Positions 57,014 to 64,000 of a DNA stretch of 64,000 bases are shown here, piece after piece. Source of the stretch: Vicia villosa (lineage: Eukaryota; Streptophyta; Magnoliopsida; Fabales; Fabaceae); NCBI RefSeq assembly GCF_029867415.1, contig NC_081185.1, positions 135,181,753 to 135,245,752 of the forward strand, given 5' to 3'. Position numbers and translations under genes: made by a program. The stretch's first letter is position 1. Each line of letters begins with the position of its first letter. The notes beneath the pieces were generated by a model, which searched no databases, was not told the DNA's origin, and was given only the letters and a program-made list of their open reading frames with translations.

Positions 57014-57245
57014 CGCTAAACTTTATTCAACTAATTTAATTTAATTACATAATGCTAATAAGGCACATCAACGCGTAAATAATTTAAGAAAACAATTTAA
57101 ATAAAACGGGTGTTACATTAACTCATTTGTTCTTTTCAATCAATTTTGACGTTTTTCTTGATTTTTGAATTCCAAATTTTCTTAATTTTTTCGACATTAT
57201 TGACTTTATTATCATTTGTATTTTATGTTTTTGGTTGTGTTGCAG

Positions 57246-57924
57246 AGCTGAAATCCTCTCTAAGAACTTGAAATGGCAACACTATGAAATTGATAAAAAA
57301 TAACTATATTGAAAACCAAGATCACTTACTAAAATAGGAAAATAAAATAAATAAAGCACAAGATAGAAGGGACACACGATGGTTTTGCAAGAGTGACAGA
57401 ATTAGGAGACATGGCTGCAAAACAGAAAGATAAGGATGAACCAGTTCAAGACCATGTTGCAGAACATATTCCAATGGAACGATCACTTGCTGCAAAAGAT
57501 GAACAAGCACAAGATGACAAAGATCATGTTGCAGAACATATTCCAATGGAATGACAAAGATCAACAAGCACAAGATGATTTTGCACATCAGGATGCAATG
57601 AAACGATTAGTTGTTGTAATAAAGAAATACGAAGATAAACAAGCCCAAGACGATTTTGTTGGAAAGCAGTCGATTGAGCAATACTGGCCTGAGAAAGACC
57701 ATGGATTTGGCTACTTAAATGAGATAGATATAGTGGAATTAATTGAGAAAAATGAGCAATCCTGTGAGGATGTTGCAGCAAAGAAAGAATTAGGAGACAC
57801 GGCTTCTAAACAAAAAGATAAAGATGAACCAGCTCAAGACCATGTAGCAGAACATATTCCAATGGAACGACTCCTTACTGCAATATTGGTGGTGCATCTA
57901 CGGAAGAAACCAATTTTCTTTTAA
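57246..57924 (+). pseudogene. Unknown repeat-encoding gene, first part
   Basis: Through several frames and stops the sequence encodes a charged, Gln/Asp/Lys-rich repeat. Pieces are KDEPAQDHVAEHIPMER (two to three copies), DKQAQDDFVGKQSIEQYW, PEKDHGFGYLNEIDIVELIE and EDVAAKKELGDTASKQKDK. The 162-codon frame at 57436-57924 is a shifted mixture of these. The same modules return at 60753-61428. I do not recognise the family. The Gln/Lys/Glu pattern suggests helical, possibly coiled-coil, structure. Stops and shifts make it a pseudogene in this copy. Confidence 0.5.
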
Positions 57925-58386
57925 AAAAGTGCTTCCGAAGATGCATCTACAGAAATACGAGGGCAGTTTTGTCAATTCAGTGGTGCGTGAGAGATGCATG
58001 GGGTTTGTTAAGATAATCTCTATTTTAATTTCTAAAAATAATAATTCATTTTTTATAAACTTATATACTTAATAATATGTATATACTTAATAATAGATAT
58101 AACTTCTATAAAAAAATGTAATCAAGTATAATAAAAATAATAAAGTTCTATAGTATTTTATAAATAAAAAATATCTTTTAATGTTTTGTGAAAAAAACAC
58201 TAATTTAAGTGTTGTAACCGGATAACACGGGATGTAACCCGTTACATACAGGTGAAAATTATTTCTATGCAACAGAAAAGAATTTTTGGAGTTATTTTAA
58301 CCGGTTACGCATTCGCAGTAACTACACAAAAGACTTGATACGCTCTTGAACTTTAATATTCCATCTCTAAAATTTCATATCGCTAC
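57925..58386. other. Spacer with transposon-like end and CCGGTTAC palindromes
   Basis: Around 57885-58010, words such as GCATCTACGGAAG, CTTCCGAAGATGCATCTAC and GAGGGCAGTTTTGTCAATTC resemble ends of Mutator-like elements of legumes; no partner end was found. Three CCGGTTAC-type palindromes lie at 58214, 58234 and 58298, hinting at a third LTR remnant. Confidence 0.35.
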
Positions 58387-60745
58387 TGTAACATCCTAAT
58401 TTTATTTATTAGCTATTTTATTACTTATTATTTTAATTATTTAATTATTATGTGGTATGCTAAATATTTAATTATTTAATTTTGTGATTATGTGTTAATT
58501 GTGTTATTTAAATTATTGGGTATAATGATATAAATAAGCTATTGGGCATAATTAAGTGAAATAGAAGTAATTAGGGGGTGTGAGTGACTAAGCCCAATAA
58601 CTAAAACACTAGTTAGTAGAGAAATACTAGGTTAGAGAATTATTTTGTGAAAAACAAGAGAAGAGAGCATGAGAAGAGAAGAAGAGAGGAAGACAAAGGG
58701 GAGAAAAAGGGAGAAAGTGAAGAAAACCTAGAAGAAAAAGATTTAACCTAACATAAGGGGAGAATCCTCATTATTCTGGGTATTTATGTATGCAATGGAT
58801 AGTTGTATGCTTAGGATTCTTCATCTCTCTATTTAATAATTTTCAAAATGTTAGGTTTTGTGTAGAATCCATGAAATGGTGTGATTATCATGTTTTGTGT
58901 TGTTATGTTGATAACTCATGGTAGAACTATGATTAGAAACTCATATATGCATGATTGTAGGTCTTGAATTCCCATTATTTAGTTTCATTGGGTTTTTCTC
59001 AAATAGATGAAATTATGATGTTTGTTGTGTGAAATGGAAGATGAGAATTGTGTTGAATTGGTTGTTATAACATGCGTATAAATTATCAAATAAATGCTAC
59101 TAGTGTGTTGTAAAAATTGGAATTTTTGGGGTTTGAATGAGAAATTTCGCAGTAGGGAAAAATGACAAAATTTGGGTTCTGGTTTAGGGGAAACCGGGTT
59201 CCCAGAAACAGCAACTTAAGGAACCCAGGTTCCCAAATGGGGGAACCGGTTCCCCTGAGTAAAAATATTTTTTTTAAACTTCAAAAAGACATAACTTTTG
59301 ACTCGGGTGTCCGTTTGACGCGCCGTTTTGACCTTTAGAAAGCTAAAGCAATAACCTTTATGATGGAACTAGGTTTGTTTGTATTGGATGAATTAATAAT
59401 TTTATGGTTGTGTAAATGACATGTATTTATGTATACGTATGTCATGAATTGATGTTATATGTAGATAACATGTATTGTTATTGTTTACCTTGTGTTAATT
59501 GTGATGCATGGGATTGATGAATGTTATTTAAATGCATTGTTGATGTTGTTTACATGATGAATGTATGTGGTACAATTCGTGGATAATTCAATATGTTGAA
59601 TTATGGTGATATGCTTGAATGTTAAGATTATATGGATAATTTCTAATTGCACATGTTTTGGTAATTGTATGAATACATGATGCTTAAATTTAGAAAATGG
59701 ATTTGTTGTTTTTGGTGATTTTTGAGAATGACATTGATTGGCTTGTATGCTATATGTTATTTGTGATTAATAAATGCTATGTGAATGCACAATTTGTGAT
59801 GTATGCATGTTATGCAACATTTTGGTAGATATATAATTCGAATGGTGCGAATTATTGTGATATGCTTGGATAATTAAGGTTGTGTGATAATCTTAATTGC
59901 ATATATTGTGAGTATTATTGCACATGCATTCATGGGAAGATGATACTCCGATTTTGGTGGCTTTGATCCTATTCTGGAAACGGAAGTGGTGAACTATAAG
60001 TTCATATTTGGTTGCTTTGATCCTTGTGTGGAAATAGATGTGTGGCTTTGTTCCTATGTGAATCGACCATATGTTCATATTTGAGGGCTTAGGTCTTGTC
60101 CTGATCTGAAGCATGTCTTTAGTTCTTGAATATGGAATCGGGAGCGGTGAGCTTAATGTTCATATGATACCACATTGATTTTGCTATGTCTTATTTGGAT
60201 TAATGTGTGCTTATGTAATAATTGGAGATTTGTGTTATGTGAAATAGTTGTAGAACCCATTAAATTAGGAAGTGTGATGAATTTGTTGGATTGTAGTGTA
60301 CTATATTCATTGTACATATTATATGTATTCATTTTGATGTGAATTCTCACCCTTCTGTTTGAATAATGTTCAAAGCGACATCGCGCAGGTTCCGATGAGA
60401 AGTGTGATTGCACGATGATTTAACCGAGGAGCGTATCGGTTATTTTTTATTTTGTTAGGTATTGAGTCAGTGCTATGATCATGTGATACAGGGGTATTTG
60501 AACTCATGTTTGGATGTTTGAGATATTGTTCTATCTATCTTATTTTAACATTGTATTGGATATATTATATTAAGTGGCCTTGGTTCCTATGTTTGAATTC
60601 ATATGACATATTTATGATATGATATTATCATTATGTTGGTAGATAATTATAGTATGGGATATAACCATTGAAATTGTTTTGAGAAGTTATAATTTCGTTG
60701 CAATATACATACTTCAGAAAACATGAAGTTTGATATGTGTTATAA
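58387..60745 (+). mobile_element. LTR, about 2.36 kb, same family as the one at 54996
   Basis: It starts TGTAACATCCTAATTTTATTTATT, matching the minus-strand start of the other LTR (TGTAACACCCGTTTTATTT). Later it holds the shared TCTCACCCTTCTGTTTGAATAA block near 60350, and it ends near TGATATGTGTTATA. The right boundary and target duplication are unclear. A palindrome cluster based on GGGAACCGGTTCCC lies about 800 bp from the start, the same depth as the cluster in the other LTR. It interrupts the repeat-encoding gene. Tandem-like GTGGCTTTGATCCT blocks lie at 59955-60060. Confidence 0.7.
59187..59255. repeat. GGGAACCGGTTCCC palindrome cluster in the LTR
   Basis: Three copies: GGGGAAACCGGGTTCCC (59187), GGAACCCAGGTTCCC (59220) and GGGGGAACCGGTTCCCC (59239). 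They are followed by CATAACTTTTGACTCGGGTG, which has a counterpart (reverse complement of CGGATCAAAAGTTATGAG) next to the cluster of the LTR at 54996. Confidence 0.85.
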
Positions 60746-60752
60746 CTTGAGA

Positions 60753-61428
60753 AAACAAGCCCAAGACAATTTTATTGGAAATCAGACGATTGAGCAATAC
60801 TGGCCTGAGAAAGACCATGGATTTGGCTACTTAAATGAGATAGATATGGTGGAATTAATTGATAAATATTAGCAAGCCCGAGAGGATGTTGCAGCAAAGA
60901 AAGAATTAGGAGACATGGTTGCAAAACAGAAAGATAAGATGAACCAGCTCAAGACCATGTTGCAGAACATATTCCAATGGAACGATTCCTTACTGCAAAA
61001 CAGAATGAAGAAAATCAACAAGCACAAGAAGATTTTGCACAACATGTTGCAATGAAATGATTAGTTTCTATAATAAAGAAATACAAAGATAAACAAGCCC
61101 AAGACAATTTTATCTAAAATCAATCGATTGAGCAATATTGGCCTGAGAAAGACCATGGATTTGGCTACTTAAATGAGATAGATGTGATGGAATTAGATGA
61201 GAAAAGGTATAATAAAGATGATTCATATGGGTGCGAGGGATCTCAAAACTTTAATCAACTAGTCCGAGGTGATGTTGTAGAAGAGATTGCTAAAAAACCA
61301 TTTGGAGAAATTGCTTCAAATCATGCAGAGAAAGATGTTGCAGCGTAAGCCTCACAAGTTCACTATAGTAAAATATATGGTGAGATAGAATATGATAATT
61401 TCTCCTTAGAGAATTTTGTGAACAATAC
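60753..61428 (+). pseudogene. Unknown repeat-encoding gene, second part
   Basis: It continues the modules of 57246-57924: KQAQDNFIGNQTIEQYWPEK, DHGFGYLNEIDMVELIDKY and a stop, EDVAAKKELGDMVAKQKDK, a frameshift, then another QSIEQYWPEKDHGFGYLNEI copy near 61125-61190. Unique sequence follows: YNKDDSYGCEGSQNFNQL, VVEEIAKKPFGEIASNHAE, a stop, and YGEIEYDNFSLENFVNN, where an Ogre-type LTR cuts it off at 61429. At least three module copies exist in the locus. The family is unknown to me. The order repeat region then unique acidic end may allow identification in an undisrupted relative. Confidence 0.5.
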
Positions 61429-64000
61429 TGTTGTACCCTAAAATTTTCCCTCCATATTTCAAGATAATTTGTTTCAAGAGGTCTCCTCATGCTCATATGA
61501 TTCTCAATTGCTCAAGGGTACTCAAGGTTTCATCAGACAAAGCCTCCTTCTATGCAATGGACCTTTAACTAGGGTTTTGATTTCTTCAAAGGAAATTGAA
61601 CCTCCAAGGCCTCAAGTGGACTTCATGGTGTCTCATATGTCTCAAATAATCTCCATGTTAAGTTTCAAGACTTACAACTCAAGATTGTTCAGTTAATTGC
61701 TCAGATGATCAACAGTCAATTTTATTGGATAAAAAGTCAATTATGATCAACATACTGTCAAATTCAAGATTTTTCGCCAAAATGGAGGTTTTGAAGTCAC
61801 ATTCATCATTTGATCAAGGGTTGATCATGATGCAAAGAAATCTCAAATTCATCAAAAGGCAAAAGTTACCAAATTTGGATTTTCTTAAGGAGAAGTCAAC
61901 TGAACTTTAACCAATCATAACTTTCACATATTTCATCAAAACTTCCTCAACCAAAGCTCTTTTCGAAGGAAATTCAATTCTCCACAACTTTTTCTCTTAT
62001 AGGTTTTTTTCAAAAAATGCTTCATTTGAGATATATGAGCCCGTACATTACATGTCATTTTGAAAGTCAACAAAAACACACATTTTGTCAAGAATGTTTA
62101 CAAATGGATAATGGCTTCAAATGAAAGGATGACTGTAACTCATTTTTTTTGCGAACTGACTCTTCTTTTCATTTTTATTTTAATTTTTTTTTGGCAAGAG
62201 TCGCCACCGACTTTTATTTTATCCAAATAGGAAAGGCATAAAAGAACAGGAAAGACCTTTTGACATATTTTGGGTTCGGGGGGTTGGTTATACAAAGGGA
62301 AGGTTTTAAGCACCCTTTGTATCCATGGTTATCCATGGGCTCTTAATTTTGCTTAGATCACTTTTGTCTTGTTCGATTTTGTTTGCTTGAAAAGTGGGTG
62401 TGGGTGTGTGTTGGAAAATGGTTTTGACTTTGTAATAATCCTTGGCGGATGTATACAAATATCATTTTTTTTGAAGTTGTTTTGACAACGAGGTATGAAA
62501 AGTATTCGAACTTTTGATTTGAAAAACCTTGTAATGACCCTTGGTGGATGCCTACAAAGTTTTATCTTTTGAATTTTGTTTTTGTGAAAATAGTGATTGA
62601 AAGTTTGATTTAAAACAACTTTGAAATTGATTTAAAAATAGAAGAAGTGAAGATGGACACTAGGTCACATAGGTCTCTGAAGAGTTTCACCGGGAATAAT
62701 GCCCTTCAAATACCAGATGAAAGTTTTTGAAAATAGATGAGAAGTTTTAAAAATATGTTTTTTTTTTAAATGAGAGGTGTTAATTTTAGAAAAGAAGATA
62801 ACAATCCTATGTCTAAATTAATTTTAATCTAATTCACTTTTTTTTTGTGATTATTGGAATTGATTTTAAGTTAATTAAAAGATAATTAAACAAATAATTA
62901 TACAAATAATTAAACTTAACAAGAAGAATATTCTTTTTTATGTTAAAAATTAGATTATAAAATATAAACCTAAATCTAAAAGGAAAATATTTTTGGAGTT
63001 TTTTGGATTGGTTGAATTAATTAAAAAGCAATATTTGCATAATTACTAATTAATTAAGCAAAATAAATTAATTATGAATAAAAATAAAATATTTTTATGT
63101 TAAAAATTAGTTAAACATTTTATCAACTTAAAACTAAAATTAAAATATTTTTTGGATTTTTTTTAAGTATTTTTAATTAATTTTATAAGGAAAATAGATT
63201 AAATAAAAAAAATATAAAGAAATTAAAATAAACTAGATCCTGTGTGGTGTGAACCTGAGGGTTCATGGTGTGGTTGCATTTTTACATGCGTTGGATTGAA
63301 GTGCTGAAAGATCTGATGGCTGTGAGAGAGAGTGCATCATGATTTTGGGAAAAGGTGCAACACTGAATCTGTGTGGTAACCAAAGTCAAACTGGGTACCA
63401 CTATAACCTGCGTGGACCAATGGGAGGAAGGGGAAATGCCACGCGTGTTGGTCAAAAAGTCCCCTTTATTATGCATCTTCTTCTTCCTTTTTCCTGCGGA
63501 TTCTGTTGCGGATTTAGCTGCGGATTTTTCTTCAGATTTCCAAGCTTTTGAACGACCTACAAAATGAAGATGAAAAAATACAAGGGCCACCCATATCACC
63601 TAAATTGACCCTTCTGAACATGATAGCGGTGTTAGTTTTTCCATTAGAGCAACGTAACTATGGATTCAAAGCATGGCCATGGTTATGTTCTAACATGGTG
63701 TTTTAACATGGTACTCTTTGTTCTGGCCATTAAAGCTTCATGCTAACGTTCAAACCTTCTTTAAATGTTCCCAAGAACATGTTAGTGTGATTAGATTTCA
63801 ACAAAATATAACAATAATAAAAATATGATAAAAATTGAAATATGCATAAATATGGAGTTTTTAATTCATGAACTCCTAACACTACTACAGGTTACAAGCT
63901 ACACGATGCTTAAGCCATGGCTTTGTTGTGTTTGTTGTTGATTGTCTGTGGCTTTTTTTGAATGAAGTTTGAGGCTTTATTTATAGGCCAAGGATCTGAT
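61429..64000 (+). mobile_element. Start of a second Ogre-type LTR, cut by the window end
   Basis: TGTTGTACCCTAAAATTTTCCC closely resembles the TGTCATACCCCAAAATTTGCCC start of the Ogre-type LTR at 20941. Downstream, GAGTCGCCACCGAC at 62208 corresponds to the GGTGGCGACTCT phrase common in Ogre-like LTRs, here in the opposite strand sense, so either orientation or a nested second element is possible. No coding sequence was recognised; short frames at 63282-63599 have no domain. The GTAATAATCCTTGGCGGATG-like block occurs twice (62433, 62530). Confidence 0.55.

Larger units (their letters stand above)
54996..57117 (-). mobile_element. Solo LTR, 2.1 kb, TGTAACACCC type
   Basis: It begins TGTAACACCCC and ends CGGGTGTTACA, short inverted ends typical of LTRs, and is flanked by a perfect 5-bp duplication TTAAC at 54991-54995 and 57118-57122. 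No internal domain or second LTR accompanies it. Alignment to the LTR at 58387 shows that this copy reads on the minus strand: both hold a TCTCAC-CTTCTGTTTGAAT block and, at matching depth, a palindrome cluster. Tandem GGCATAAGCCTTCAACAA-like words lie at 55660-55780. Confidence 0.88.

Noticed and set aside
60153..60413. Minus-strand 86-codon frame
   Set aside because: Falls inside the LTR at 58387-60745, including the block shared with the other LTR; no similarity to a protein family.

Overview
This window looks like nuclear DNA of a temperate legume of the pea, clover, medic and vetch group. It is very AT-rich and gene-poor, and it is packed with nested transposable elements. The clearest pointers are a long-LTR Ogre-type Ty3/gypsy element (LTRs of about 2.4 kb), TGTAACACCC-type LTRs, a plant mobile domain gene carried with Mutator-like transposase sequence, and LTRs that carry short repeated palindromes. 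Species cannot be fixed from sequence alone. No rRNA, tRNA, organelle-derived block, bacterial-type operon or CRISPR array was seen.

Layout. 1-1.8 kb: tandem arrays (167-bp and about 40-bp units). 2.4-10.7 kb: AT-rich DNA with several MITEs, a possible Helitron 3' end, a proteasome beta-2-like exon remnant and a Mutator-type element. 11-13.6 kb: a Helitron helicase fragment followed by a 2.1-kb hAT element that holds a hAT MITE, which in turn holds a SINE. 13.8-18.6 kb: CACTA-type subterminal repeats interrupted by a Stowaway MITE, a Mutator MITE and a long-TIR element sitting in TA repeats. 18.6-20.8 kb: a Tat-type leader and gag fragment with a solo LTR in it. 20.94-32.78 kb: one complete non-autonomous Ogre-type element without recognisable coding capacity. 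33.5-34.4 kb: a copia pol remnant on the minus strand. 35.0-35.8 kb: a hAT MITE. 36.1-38.4 kb: the one ordinary gene that looks intact, a three-exon F-box/LRR gene with a 5'-UTR intron. 38.8-43.1 kb: a decayed Mutator-like element with a plant mobile domain gene and a transposase in opposite orientations. 44.83-48.34 kb: a very young LTR element (identical 285-bp LTRs, perfect 5-bp target duplication) whose interior is a single 949-codon reading frame made of pieces of three unrelated cellular genes. 48.5-50.8 kb: two copia remnants. 51.2-53.5 kb: a hAT element placed against the end of a minus-strand Helitron with helicase remains. 54.9-61.4 kb: an unrecognised repeat-encoding gene broken up by two related long LTRs in opposite orientation. 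61.43 kb to the end: the start of another Ogre-type LTR.

Most coding sequence here is transposon-derived and broken. The F-box gene is the best candidate for a normal host gene. The most unusual object is the retroelement with the chimeric gene (amidophosphoribosyltransferase, MTA/SAH-deaminase-like and UDP-glycosyltransferase pieces). Two other patterns recur. First, arrays of short hairpins in the Ogre-type element keep their pairing through compensatory changes. Second, LTRs and hAT MITEs carry repeated self-complementary short motifs whose sequence differs from element to element while their position or termini are conserved.
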